From Myxococcales bacterium (GTDB lineage Bacteria; Myxococcota_A; Polyangia; Haliangiales; Haliangiaceae): 52,561 nt of DNA. The stretch covers positions 1 through 52,561 of the forward strand of contig JAEUJX010000017.1 in assembly GCA_016794545.1 (NCBI GenBank), given 5' to 3'. This document shows, piece by piece, positions 8,510 through 19,299 of this stretch (position 1 is the first letter of the stretch; each line of letters opens with the position of its first letter). The position numbers and the translations under genes are program-made. A model generated the notes under the pieces. It saw only the letters and a list, made by a program, of their open reading frames with translations. It had not been told where the DNA came from and ran no database searches.

Positions 8510-9208
8510 TCAGCGCAGCTCGGCGCCGTCGTAGATCTTGTCGGACTCCGGAGCTTCGGCGATCCGGATCAGGGCCGCGGCGAGGACATCGGGTGTCGTC
8601 GAGCGCCACTTGTCGCGCAGCTTCTTGCCGCCGAGCACCCCGGCGACCGCGAGCAGCCCGTCGCCGATCACCGCCGCCGCCGACTCGCCCACACGTGACT
8701 CGTCGCGCTCTCCGGTGATGATCGAGGGCCGCGCGATCACCCACGGCAGACCCGACTGCATCACCACTTCCTCGGCCTTGCCGCGCCACGCGAGGTACTT
8801 CGAGCTCGCCTTCGGATTCGCACCGACCGACGACAGGTACACGAGGCGCGGGCGGGTCTCGGATCCGACCGCGGCATCCACCGCGAGCTTGGTGAGCCCG
8901 TAGTCGACCTTCTCGTAGATGTTGCCCTCGACGTGATCGGTCTTCGCCTTGCTCCGCGTCGTGCCGATGCAGATGAAGAGCTGTCCCGCCCCGCGCGAGA
9001 ACAGCGTCTTGAACGTCTGTGCGAGCGCGCCCGCGTCCCACGGCGTGGCATCGACGATCGCGCCCTGCTCACCGAACGTCTGCTTCCACTCCTCGAGCTT
9101 GGACGAGTCCGGCCGCACGTGCGCCACCGGCGCCGCACCTCGCACGCACAGCTGGCGTACGACCTCGCGGCCGACGAAGCCGGTCGCCCCGAGGACCAGC
9201 GCCGTCAC
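8510..9208 (-). CDS. NAD(P)H-binding atypical SDR protein
   Basis: A 232-residue Rossmann-fold protein. The N-terminal glycine motif VLGATGFVGREVV binds the dinucleotide, and later segments (ICIGTTRSKA, LVYLSSVGANP, LPWVIARPSIITGER) match atypical short-chain dehydrogenases of the NAD(P)-binding DUF/HTATIP2-like type. The canonical YxxxK pair is not evident, so it may be a regulator or a non-classical reductase. The GTG start at 9208 overlaps the end of the ferredoxin-NADP reductase gene by four bases, so the two are likely translated together, and both use NADP(H). The specific substrate is unknown. Confidence 0.85.
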   Translation of the reverse strand: MTALVLGATGFVGREVVRQLCVRGAAPVAHVRPDSSKLEEWKQTFGEQGAIVDATPWDAGALAQTFKTLFSRGAGQLFICIGTTRSKAKTDHVEGNIYEKVDYGLTKLAVDAAVGSETRPRLVYLSSVGANPKASSKYLAWRGKAEEVVMQSGLPWVIARPSIITGERDESRVGESAAAVIGDGLLAVAGVLGGKKLRDKWRSTTPDVLAAALIRIAEAPESDKIYDGAELR

Positions 9209-10158
9209 GGCGCGGTGGCCGCGGCGGCGAGCGCGCGCTGCATGCGCTCCCGGAGCGGTGCGACGACCGCCTCGTCCTTGATGTTGATGACGGGCTCGGT
9301 GTCGTACTGCTCGTAGAACACGCTGTCCTTGGCCTCGGGCGGCACGCCGAGCGCCTCGCGGATGCGCTTGAAGTCCGGGATGAACGCGCGGTCGATCAGC
9401 GGGATGATCGTCCCGGTGATCGTGCCGGTCAGGCCGCAGATGTAGATCACCACGTTCTTCGGGTTGAAGCCGCCCTTCGGCAGCCCGAGCCGGCTCTCGA
9501 GGTCGTCGAGCCGCGCGCCGTCGAAGAACGCCTCGACGCGCCCGGTGTCGCCCTTCCAGTCCGGAGCCTCCTTCGGGCGGCTCACGGTGCCCCAGTACTT
9601 GAGGCCGTTGACCTCGACGTACTTCATCAGCTCGTCGCGGTAGCCGAGGTCGCCCGGGTAGGACGTGCCGTGGAGCAGCACCCACTTCGAGAGGTCGGCG
9701 TTCGGGTTCCGGCGCAGCTCGCTGCGCAGCATCGACACGAACGGCGCCGAGCCGGTGCCGGCCGCGACCATCACGCGGATGCGCTTGTCGTCGAGCCCGA
9801 TCGTGTCCTTGATGGTGAACACGCCCGCCGCGACCGGGCGCATGTACATCCGGTCACCCGCCTTGAGCTTCCAGAGCAGGTGCGTCAGCGGGTTGTCGCT
9901 CTCGGGCTTCGAGACGAAGCGCACGTAGAACTCGGTAGGCCCGTCGTCCTCGGGGGCAGACGCGATCGACATGGAGCGCCGCACGGAGCCGAGCTCCGGC
10001 TTCTCCTGATTGTTCGCACCCAGCACGCAGTACTGGCCCGGCACGAACCACGGCTTCTCCGCCGGCGGTGAATCGGGCTGGATCCGGAACAACGTGAGCG
10101 CGTCGGTGACATCGACGCGCTCGACCAGAGTGGCGTTGTACTCGAGAGGCTTCGCCAT
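9205..10158 (-). CDS. Ferredoxin-NADP(+) reductase family protein
   Basis: A 317-residue FAD-dependent oxidoreductase that would exchange electrons between NADPH and ferredoxin or flavodoxin. The N-terminal barrel contains the FAD-binding motif RRSMSIASAP, and the NADP-binding half contains VAAGTGSAPFVSMLR and YICGLTG near the C-terminus. The start ATG at 10158 is preferred over longer in-frame extensions because it gives a standard N-terminus (MAKPLEYNATLVERVDVTD) and lies seven bases after TAGCGT. The first three bases of that hexamer are also the stop codon of the upstream C39-type peptidase gene. Coupled to the SDR-like gene downstream by a four-base overlap. Confidence 0.92.
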   Translation of the reverse strand: MAKPLEYNATLVERVDVTDALTLFRIQPDSPPAEKPWFVPGQYCVLGANNQEKPELGSVRRSMSIASAPEDDGPTEFYVRFVSKPESDNPLTHLLWKLKAGDRMYMRPVAAGVFTIKDTIGLDDKRIRVMVAAGTGSAPFVSMLRSELRRNPNADLSKWVLLHGTSYPGDLGYRDELMKYVEVNGLKYWGTVSRPKEAPDWKGDTGRVEAFFDGARLDDLESRLGLPKGGFNPKNVVIYICGLTGTITGTIIPLIDRAFIPDFKRIREALGVPPEAKDSVFYEQYDTEPVINIKDEAVVAPLRERMQRALAAAATAP

Positions 10159-10165
10159 CGACCCG

Positions 10166-10171
10166 ACGCTA
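10166..10171 (-). promoter_or_regulatory. -10-like hexamer TAGCGT overlapping a stop codon
   Basis: Minus strand reads TGTTAGCGT, an extended -10, seven bases before the ATG at 10158. Its TAG (10171-10169) is simultaneously the stop codon of the peptidase gene. Confidence 0.5.
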
Positions 10172-10792
10172 ACACGCTTCAGCGCATCGCGAGTTCTCCT
10201 GCATGGAGACTCGTGCATCGGTCGTGCCCACGACCACCAGCGTCGCATAACCGGCGTGCTTCCACTCGAGATCGAGGACCTCGCGCGGCCGTCTCCTCAG
10301 ATCCCCTGTCGCGGGATCGCGCGTCACCACGGTGCCGTCGGCAGGGTTCATCGCGACCGCGACCTCGTAGTGGTGCAGGTTGTTGCTCCGATCGAACGGC
10401 AGCACCAGGCCGAGCAGCACGGGCCGCCCGGCGGCCAGCTCCGTTCGCAGATCGTCGAACGACCCCTTCACCGCGTACGCGACCAGCCCTCGCTCGCGCG
10501 CGAGATCGCGCAGCTTGCCGAGCTGGACGCCCTTGCTCCCCGGAGGGAGCCGGTGGGTCAGATCCGGAAGCGTCCAGTGCCGGCCCCAGGCCCCTGCGAT
10601 CATCGCCAGCGCGGCGAGGCCACAGTCCTGACGCTGGGTCTGGACGACGACCGGCGTCGGCGCGGCGGTCAGCCAGCCCGCCGGCACCTCGTGCGGCTTC
10701 ACCGTCGTCGCGCCACCCGTATAGGAGAGGCGACAGCCGACGGCGAGGAGCACGAGCGCGAGGAGCGCGGTGCGAGGTGCAGCGGTCCTCAT
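10169..10792 (-). CDS. C39-like cysteine peptidase lipoprotein (PA2778-type)
   Basis: A 207-residue lipoprotein (signal ending LLAVGC, lipid Cys20) with a papain-like C39 domain. The catalytic triad can be placed: Cys57 in QDCGLAALAMI, His141 in LHHYEVAVAM and Asp159 in VVTRDP. C39 domains cleave peptides after Gly-Gly in bacteriocin exporters; stand-alone lipoprotein versions are called the PA2778 family. It starts six bases after the small membrane peptide gene at 10798, whose product has two Gly-Gly pairs, so a protease-substrate relationship is attractive but unproven. The active site would face the periplasm or the outside. Confidence 0.82.
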   Translation of the reverse strand: MRTAAPRTALLALVLLAVGCRLSYTGGATTVKPHEVPAGWLTAAPTPVVVQTQRQDCGLAALAMIAGAWGRHWTLPDLTHRLPPGSKGVQLGKLRDLARERGLVAYAVKGSFDDLRTELAAGRPVLLGLVLPFDRSNNLHHYEVAVAMNPADGTVVTRDPATGDLRRRPREVLDLEWKHAGYATLVVVGTTDARVSMQENSRCAEAC

Positions 10793-10797
10793 GTCCG

Positions 10798-11061
10798 TTA
10801 CAGGATCAGGAGGAGGAACAGGAGGACGAGCAGCGCGCCGCCCGAGATGCTGATCACGACCGTCGAACCGCCCTGGTACGTCTGGACCTGCTTGTCCTGG
10901 GCCTCGCGCTGGGCGTAGTCCGAGCTGTCGGTCGCCTGCTGCGGCTGCGCGACCTGCGCCTTCTGGACCTCGGTGACGGGCGCCGCGGTCTCCGCCGCAG
11001 CGCCCGCCGGCGCACCGAGCGCCAGAGCGGAAGCGAGAACGAGCTTGCGAGTGAGAGACAT
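10798..11061 (-). CDS. Small exported peptide with C-terminal membrane segment (PA2779-like)
   Basis: An 87-residue product with a signal peptide (about 1-23, ending GAAAE), a polar Gln-rich middle, and a strongly hydrophobic C-terminus (ALLVLLFLLLIL). Gly-Gly pairs occur at residues 64-65 and 74-75, just before and inside the hydrophobic segment. Small proteins of similar layout (PA2779 family) accompany PA2778 peptidases. The start ATG at 11061 is supported by a GGAGG-type ribosome site in the preceding 15 bases; a longer frame from 11094 lacks this. Five bases separate it from the peptidase gene. The function is unknown. Confidence 0.72.
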   Translation of the reverse strand: MSLTRKLVLASALALGAPAGAAAETAAPVTEVQKAQVAQPQQATDSSDYAQREAQDKQVQTYQGGSTVVISISGGALLVLLFLLLIL

Positions 11062-11139
11062 GGCGAACCTCCGTGATGCCGGAGGCTCGAGCAAGCGGCG
11101 GACCAGAAGTCTTCGCGTCGCGTCGGCGCGCGGTGCGCG

Positions 11140-12840
11140 CTAGCGCTCGATCAGCAACGCCTTGAACTCGTGTGGCACGAGGCCCATCAGCCGATCTTCG
11201 ATCCGGTCCCAGCGCAGCTCGCCCACCGTGGAGAGGTCCAGCTTGTCGCCCACGGTCTGCGCGAGCAGCTCCGGCGTGTAGCCGATCTTCGGCAGATCGA
11301 CATCCACCTGTGCGGCGAGCGCGCGCAGTGCGCGGAAGTGGCTGCGCGTGGTCGCCAGGCCCTGCTGCGTGCGATCGAAGTCCAGGAGGTCGATGACGAA
11401 CTCGAACTTCGCGGCGAGGCCGAACCCCTTCGCCGCCTGGTGGAGCTGGCCGAAGTGCGTCGACAGCTCGGGGTGATCGAGGTGCGTCGACAGCTTCGGA
11501 TACTGCGCGATGTCGCCGAACTCGGTGACGACGGCGATCCCGCCGGGCGCGAGCCACGAGTTGATGCGGTCGATCAGCTCGAACGATCCGGTCATCAGAT
11601 AGAACGGATCGGGCGCGTCGTCGAGATTGACCTCGCGATCGGCGGCGACCTTCGAGAACGCGCGGAGCTTCTCGCGGTCGACGTTGCCGCTGTCGGGCTG
11701 GAGGCCGAGGTCCGCGCGCGACAGCTGCTGCGCCGGCAGATCGCCGGCCATCTCGTTCGACAGGATCAGATCGAAGCCGCGCTCCGGGAGCACGACGGCG
11801 AGCACGTCGCCCATCACCCACTTCGCGTCGTCGCCGAGCCGGTCGCGCTGCGCGGTCGCGAGCGCCGGTGACAGCTCGCAGATCGTGTACTCGACCGTGC
11901 GGCCGGCCGCGCGCAGCGTCGCGATCATGTCCTTCGCGACGTAGCCGAGCCCCGCCCCGATCTCGAGGACCCGCACCGTGCCCTCCTTGACCTTCCCGCG
12001 CGCGAGCAGCACGTCCGCGAGCTTCTGGCCGTACGTGCGGCCGCCGAGCGCCGGGTGCGGGACGCGCAGGAGGTGCGAGAGCGTGGTCTCCTGGTGATCG
12101 AACTGCTCGTTCGCGTCGGTGATGTCGTGCTTGTAGTACTCGGTCGGCGAGATGTTGCTCATGCTCGAGCGCGCCTCGCCGGCGTGCGCCTCGCGGAAGC
12201 CCGGGACCTTCGTGCCCGGCGTCCAGCTCTCGAACGGCATCGTGCTGATGAGATAGGCCGGCGCCATCTGCGGCCGCTTCGCGTACACGCTCCACGGCAT
12301 CATCGAGAGCTTCAGGGCCTGCACGTCGGAGTGCACGAGCCTGCGGACGAGCGACACGATCTTGTCGTTGTCATGGTGGTGGCGCAGCTCGATCAGGCGC
12401 TTGTTGCCGTCGAACGCGTCCCAGATCTTCGTCTCGTCCTCGTCGAGCAGGATCTGCTGGATCGGGCGATCGCCCCACGCCGTCCACAGCTCGAGCCGCT
12501 CCCCGCGGCGCCGCCAGACGTTCCACTTGCCGTGGATCGGGATGTACGCCCAGATGCCCTCGATCTCGTCCTCCTTCGGGTCGACGAGGACCGCGTGCCC
12601 CGCGAGCGTCTCGACGAACTGCAGCGGGTCGGCGTCGCCGAACTTGCCCTGGTAGTAGGCCGCGGTCTCCTTGGTGTCCATCCCATCCGAGAACGCCTCG
12701 ATCATCTCGGCGATGTCGGGGCTCATCTCCATGATGTAGCCGTAGAGGTCGTGAAACAGGTAGACGGCCCCCATGTGGCCAAACCACGAGATGTAACGGC
12801 TGCGACGCAAGCGCGCGGGAATCGCCGGAGCGGACGACAT
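11140..12840 (-). CDS. SAM-dependent methyltransferase with PqqD-like N-terminal domains
   Basis: A 566-residue protein. The middle and C-terminus form a class I methyltransferase: glycine motif VLEIGAGLGYVAKD at 291-304, acidic strand ICELSPALATA, and DLILSNEMAGDLPAQQL, resembling MidA-type enzymes. The N-terminal 180 residues look like one or two small winged-helix units of the PqqD/RiPP recognition-element type, with YLFHDLYGYIMEMSPDIAEM (27-46) followed by the helix DTKETAAYYQ, and a second unit ILLDEDETKIWDAFDG with VRRLVHSDVQAL. This is inferred by pattern only. It diverges from the acyl-CoA dehydrogenase, with 27 bases between starts, and precedes the small Gly-Gly peptide and the C39-like peptidase. 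The acceptor substrate is unknown. Confidence 0.8.
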   Translation of the reverse strand: MSSAPAIPARLRRSRYISWFGHMGAVYLFHDLYGYIMEMSPDIAEMIEAFSDGMDTKETAAYYQGKFGDADPLQFVETLAGHAVLVDPKEDEIEGIWAYIPIHGKWNVWRRRGERLELWTAWGDRPIQQILLDEDETKIWDAFDGNKRLIELRHHHDNDKIVSLVRRLVHSDVQALKLSMMPWSVYAKRPQMAPAYLISTMPFESWTPGTKVPGFREAHAGEARSSMSNISPTEYYKHDITDANEQFDHQETTLSHLLRVPHPALGGRTYGQKLADVLLARGKVKEGTVRVLEIGAGLGYVAKDMIATLRAAGRTVEYTICELSPALATAQRDRLGDDAKWVMGDVLAVVLPERGFDLILSNEMAGDLPAQQLSRADLGLQPDSGNVDREKLRAFSKVAADREVNLDDAPDPFYLMTGSFELIDRINSWLAPGGIAVVTEFGDIAQYPKLSTHLDHPELSTHFGQLHQAAKGFGLAAKFEFVIDLLDFDRTQQGLATTRSHFRALRALAAQVDVDLPKIGYTPELLAQTVGDKLDLSTVGELRWDRIEDRLMGLVPHEFKALLIER

Positions 12841-12867
12841 GCCCTTTGGTATCACCTATAACGAGGC
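12841..12867. promoter_or_regulatory. Compact divergent promoter region
   Basis: Only 27 bases separate the divergent starts at 12840 and 12868. On the plus strand TATAAC (12857-12862) ends five bases before the ATG; on the minus strand TACCAA ends five bases before the other ATG. Both are near, not exact, matches to the TANNNT pattern seen elsewhere in the window. Confidence 0.35.
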
Positions 12868-14019
12868 ATGCCCTACCTGTTCGAGACGGAAGAGCACGCG
12901 GCCGTGCGAGCGGCCGCCCGGCGGTTCGCGCAGACCCACATCGCGCCGCACGGCGCGGAGTGGGAGGAGGCCGAGGAGTTCCCGATCGAGCTGTACCGGA
13001 TCGCGTGCGAGGCGGGCGTCGTGGGCACGGGCTACCCCGAGTCGGTGGGCGGCCAGGGCGGCGACCTCGGCCACGTGCTCGCGGCCAGCGAGGAGATGCT
13101 GCTCGCCGGCCGCTCGGTCGGCACGCTGGTCGGTCTCGGCAGCCACGGCATCGCGCTCCCGCCGATCATCCGGTTCGGCACGCCCGAGCAGCAGGCGCGG
13201 TTCGTGAGGCCGTGCATCGAGGACGGCAAGATCTCCGCGCTCGCGATCACCGAGCCCGGCGGAGGCAGCGACGTCGCGTCGCTCGCGACCAAGGCGGTGC
13301 GCGACGGCGACCACTATGTCGTGACCGGCGCGAAGACCTTCATCACCTCCGGCACGCGCGCGCACTTCGTCACCACCGCCGTCCGCACCGGCGGTCCCGG
13401 CCACGGCGGCGTCTCGCTGCTCGTCATCGAGGCCGGCACGCCCGGCTTCACCGTCTCGAAGAAGCTGAAGAAGACCGGCTGGTGGGCGTCCGACACCGCG
13501 GAGCTGCACTTCGACGGCTGCCGCGTGCCCGTCGCCAATCGCATCGGTCCGGAGAACGGCGCGTTCCCGATGATCATGATGAACTTCGCGAGCGAGCGGC
13601 TCGTCCTCGCCGGTCAGTGCGTCGCGATCGCCGAGCTGGCGTATCGCGAGTCCGTCGCGTACGCGCGCGAGCGCCACGCGTTCGGCAAGCCGCTCACCGG
13701 CTTCCAGGTCACGCGCCACAAGCTCGCCGACATGGCCACGCGGATCGCCGCCGCGCGCGCGCTGACCGGCGAGTGCGTGCAGCGCGTGCTCCGTCCCGGC
13801 GGCGACCTCCAGGCCGCGGGCCTCGCGGCGATGGCCAAGAACACCGCGACGGACATGTGCAGCTACGTCTGCGATCAGGCCGTGCAGCTCCACGGCGGCT
13901 ACGGCTACATGCGCGAGACGCTCGTCGAGCGCCTCTACCGCGACGCGCGCCTCTACCCGATCGGCGGCGGCACGCGCGAGATCATGAACGAGGTGATCGC
14001 GAAGACCGAAGGGTACTAG
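12868..14019 (+). CDS. Acyl-CoA dehydrogenase
   Basis: FAD enzyme that introduces the alpha-beta double bond into an acyl-CoA and passes electrons to ETF. The 383 residues show the family signatures ALAITEPGGGSDVASLAT, LHGGYGYMRETLVERLYRDA and the C-terminal IGGGTREIMNEVIAK. The classic C-terminal YEGT glutamate is replaced by glycine; instead NFASERLVLAG (E243) matches the catalytic-base position of isovaleryl-CoA and long-chain dehydrogenases. That fits leucine or long/branched acyl substrates and the MccB-type carboxylase nearby. The start has TATAAC five bases upstream. Divergent from the methyltransferase gene. Confidence 0.93.
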   Translation: MPYLFETEEHAAVRAAARRFAQTHIAPHGAEWEEAEEFPIELYRIACEAGVVGTGYPESVGGQGGDLGHVLAASEEMLLAGRSVGTLVGLGSHGIALPPIIRFGTPEQQARFVRPCIEDGKISALAITEPGGGSDVASLATKAVRDGDHYVVTGAKTFITSGTRAHFVTTAVRTGGPGHGGVSLLVIEAGTPGFTVSKKLKKTGWWASDTAELHFDGCRVPVANRIGPENGAFPMIMMNFASERLVLAGQCVAIAELAYRESVAYARERHAFGKPLTGFQVTRHKLADMATRIAAARALTGECVQRVLRPGGDLQAAGLAAMAKNTATDMCSYVCDQAVQLHGGYGYMRETLVERLYRDARLYPIGGGTREIMNEVIAKTEGY

Positions 14020-14080
14020 ACCACGGTCGCTCGCGACGAATTGACCATGGATTGCCGGCCTCGCGATGCGCGGGACGGCA

Positions 14081-14086
14081 TACGCT
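14081..14086 (+). promoter_or_regulatory. -10-like hexamer TACGCT, FG-GAP lipoprotein gene
   Basis: TACGCT ends six bases before the ATG at 14093. ATG triplets also occur at 14087 and 14099 in the same frame, but only 14093 keeps the six-base spacing seen at other genes. Confidence 0.45.
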
Positions 14087-14092
14087 ATGGGG

Positions 14093-15370
14093 ATGGGGAT
14101 GGGTACTCGGTGGGGAGAGTCGGTGGCGGGGCTCATCGTCGCGTCGACGGTTCTCGCGGCATGCGACAAGTCACCCGGCGGAGGAGCAATGAGCGATGCG
14201 CCGGCTTCGGGCGATGCCGCCGAGGCGGACGCGCTCGGCGTCGATGCGGCGCCCGCCAGACCGGCGTTCCACGTAGGGGTCGCGTTCCCGGTCGGCACGA
14301 ACCCGAAGGCGATCGCCATCGGCGATCTCGATGGCGATGGCCGCTCCGATCTGGCAGTGGCCAACAGCGACGTCGACTCCGTTTCGGTCTTGCTCGGTAC
14401 GACGCAGAACGGCGCAGCGACACCAACGTTCGCGAACACCGTCGACTTCAATGTCGGGCGCGAGCCCTACTCGGTCGCCCTCGGTGATTTCAACGCGGAC
14501 GGCAAGGTCGATATCGTGATCGCGGCCCGACGGCAGAACGCCATCTCCGTCATCCTGAACACGACGCCGGCCTCCGCGTCGACTCCTGCGTTCGGCGCCC
14601 GCGAGGACTTCGCGACGGCCCTCACCCCCCAGGCGGTGGCGGTCGCCGATCTCGATGGCGATGGGAGGCCCGATGTTGCCGCGGTCAGCTCCTCAGGAGC
14701 GGTTTCGATCTTGCGCAACACCACGCCAGCCGGCGCGACGGTACCGAGCTTCACTCCACACGCAGAATTCCCGACCAGCTTCGTCCCCACGTCGATCGCC
14801 ATCGCCGACTTCAATGCGGACGCGAAGCCCGACCTGGCCGTCGCGACCGCGGGCTCCGTGGTCTCCGTCCTCCTCAACACCACCACTCCAGGATCGGGCA
14901 TCCCGACGTTCTCGGACGCCGTCAACATGGCGATGGGTGCGGGCGTCTACGCCATCTCCGTGTCGGTGGCCGATCTCAACGCCGACGGAAATCCGGATCT
15001 CGTGACTCCGCACTACACCGGCACGTCGATCCATGTCCGGTTCGGGACCACGGCGGCCAGCGCAACGGTTCCGACGTTCGCACTCCCCGTCGCCTTCACG
15101 GCCCCCATGCACTCCCAGTCCATCGCCATCGGCGATCTGAACGGGGATGATGCGCCTGACCTCGCGATCGCCCACGAATCGTTCAGCATCTCGATTGCCG
15201 TCAACCAGACGGCCCCGGGCGCGCAGGCTCCAATGCTGTCGGCTCTGGACGAGGTGGGCGTTCCCGCGAGCTCCACCGTCGTGGCAATGGACGACTTCAA
15301 CCGGGACGGCAAGCGCGACCTCGCGGTCGTGCACCCGGCGGGCACCGTGACCGTCCTGATGGCCAAGTAG
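14093..15370 (+). CDS. FG-GAP/VCBS-repeat lipoprotein
   Basis: A 425-residue lipoprotein (signal ending STVLAAC) followed by about 45 disordered residues and then a seven-bladed propeller-type array of FG-GAP/VCBS repeats. The repeats are marked by IAIGDLDGDGRSDLAVA, VALGDFNADGKVDIVIA, VAVADLDGDGRPDVAAV and similar DxDxDG calcium loops about every 55-60 residues. Such proteins sit on the outer surface and mediate adhesion or scaffold interactions. Starts at 14066, 14087 or 14099 are also in frame. It converges on the kinase gene. A second FG-GAP protein is encoded at 23489. Confidence 0.88.
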   Translation: MGMGTRWGESVAGLIVASTVLAACDKSPGGGAMSDAPASGDAAEADALGVDAAPARPAFHVGVAFPVGTNPKAIAIGDLDGDGRSDLAVANSDVDSVSVLLGTTQNGAATPTFANTVDFNVGREPYSVALGDFNADGKVDIVIAARRQNAISVILNTTPASASTPAFGAREDFATALTPQAVAVADLDGDGRPDVAAVSSSGAVSILRNTTPAGATVPSFTPHAEFPTSFVPTSIAIADFNADAKPDLAVATAGSVVSVLLNTTTPGSGIPTFSDAVNMAMGAGVYAISVSVADLNADGNPDLVTPHYTGTSIHVRFGTTAASATVPTFALPVAFTAPMHSQSIAIGDLNGDDAPDLAIAHESFSISIAVNQTAPGAQAPMLSALDEVGVPASSTVVAMDDFNRDGKRDLAVVHPAGTVTVLMAK

Positions 15371-15381
15371 GTGCTCCAGGG

Positions 15382-18381
<3,000 letters not shown>

Positions 18382-18387
18382 CGGTTC

Positions 18388-18393
18388 AGCTTA
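18388..18393 (-). promoter_or_regulatory. -10-like hexamer TAAGCT, kinase gene
   Basis: TAAGCT on the minus strand, six bases before the GTG at 18381. It abuts the TAG stop codon of the MerR regulator gene (18396-18394). Confidence 0.4.
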
Positions 18394-19128
18394 CTAGCTC
18401 GCCGCGATCGCGTCGCTCAGGTACTGCGCGTATCCCGTGCCGAGCCTGTCGAGGTTCTCGGTGAACCGAGGATCCGTCACGTACAACGAAGCGAGGCCTT
18501 TGTGCATCTCTCTCGAGCACGGGTAGAACCATCGGTCGATCAGCAGCCGGTGCTCCTCGACCGCGGCCTGCACCACCGGATCGGTGACCGGTGTTCCCGC
18601 GCGCATCAGCGCGGCGATCCGGCTGCCCACCTCGGAGGCCTCGGCCTTGTACCGGGCCCAGTCCTCCTTCGTGTACTGCTTCGTTCGCCGCGCGCTCTCG
18701 CGGTACGCGTCGGTGTTGCCCCAGCGCTCCTGGACCTCGTCCTCGTGCTGCGCGGGATCGAAGCCGTCGAACATCTTCTTCATGTCATCTGCCTGCATGG
18801 TCGAGCCTCCTTCGAGGATCGCGAGGGCGTGGTCCACCGATGCGAGCATGGCGTCGAGCCGACCGCGCTTCGCGGCGAGCTCGGCGCGATGCCGCCTCAA
18901 TAGCGCCGCCCGATCGCCATCGAGCGCGGCCGCGATCTCGGCCAAGGGCATCCCGAGCTCGCGCAACACCAGCACCTGCTGGAGCCGGAGCACGTCGTCG
19001 TCGTCGTAGAGCCGGTAGCCCGACGCGTTCCGCTGCGACGGGCGGCAGAGGCCGATCTCGTCGTAGTGGTGCAGCGTCCGCACCGTGACTCCGGTCAACT
19101 TCGACAGCTCTCCGACGGTGAACGCCAT
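18394..19128 (-). CDS. MerR family regulator with TipAS drug-binding domain
   Basis: A 244-residue transcription activator. Residues 1-70 form the winged helix of MerR proteins (FTVGELSKLTGVTVRTLHHYDEIGL and SGYRLYDDDDVLRL), followed by the dimerising helix (about 75-110) and a C-terminal TipAS domain (about 125-240) that in TipA and SkgA-like proteins binds hydrophobic antibiotics. It likely twists a promoter with an overlong spacer when drug is bound. Exactly such a promoter with a palindromic centre lies upstream of the gene itself at 19147-19177, so autoregulation is expected. A GAGGAG ribosome site precedes the ATG. The inducing compound and other targets are unknown. Confidence 0.92.
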   Translation of the reverse strand: MAFTVGELSKLTGVTVRTLHHYDEIGLCRPSQRNASGYRLYDDDDVLRLQQVLVLRELGMPLAEIAAALDGDRAALLRRHRAELAAKRGRLDAMLASVDHALAILEGGSTMQADDMKKMFDGFDPAQHEDEVQERWGNTDAYRESARRTKQYTKEDWARYKAEASEVGSRIAALMRAGTPVTDPVVQAAVEEHRLLIDRWFYPCSREMHKGLASLYVTDPRFTENLDRLGTGYAQYLSDAIAAS

Positions 19129-19146
19129 CGCATCTCCTCGTCGCCC

Positions 19147-19177
19147 GGTCTACGTCCCTCACGTCGCGTGAGGGCAA
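19147..19177 (-). promoter_or_regulatory. MerR-type promoter with 19-bp spacer and palindromic operator
   Basis: On the minus strand a -35 TTGCCC (19177-19172) and a -10 TAGACC (19152-19147) are separated by exactly 19 bases, the long spacer typical of MerR-activated promoters. The palindrome CCCTCAC-N5-GTGAGGG (19156-19174) lies over the -35/spacer region. The -10 is 18 bases before the MerR start codon, leaving room for the GAGGAG ribosome site. Confidence 0.8.
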
Positions 19178-19283
19178 GCGACTTCTGCAGCGGCCTGCGG
19201 CTTTCGCAGCGTAGCGCGCGCGACCCGCGTGTGCGTCCGCACAGTTGCGACGGCACGTCGCTTGCGATGACACAGGTCACCCC

Positions 19284-19290
19284 AAGGAGG
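19284..19290 (+). promoter_or_regulatory. Strong Shine-Dalgarno AAGGAGG deciding the EF-hand start
   Basis: AAGGAGG ends nine bases before ATG 19300 and only three before ATG 19294, so 19300 is preferred. It is one of few strong ribosome sites in the window. Confidence 0.7.
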
Positions 19291-19299
19291 GGGATGCAG

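Noticed and set aside
8510-9685. 391-residue frame extending the SDR-like protein upstream
   Set aside because: The extension overlaps the reductase gene in another frame on the same strand; the Rossmann motif begins at GTG 9208 with a normal four-base overlap.
10169-12295. 708-residue frame extending the C39-type peptidase upstream
   Set aside because: The extension is an out-of-frame shadow of the methyltransferase and the small peptide; the lipoprotein signal at 10792 marks the true start.
14087-14104. GGGGAT repeats before the FG-GAP lipoprotein considered as a phase-variable tract
   Set aside because: Only about two and a half units; more simply alternative ATG codons in one frame.
19294-19299. 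ATG 19294 as start of the EF-hand gene
   Set aside because: Only three bases from AAGGAGG; ATG 19300 has the normal spacing and the same signal peptide.
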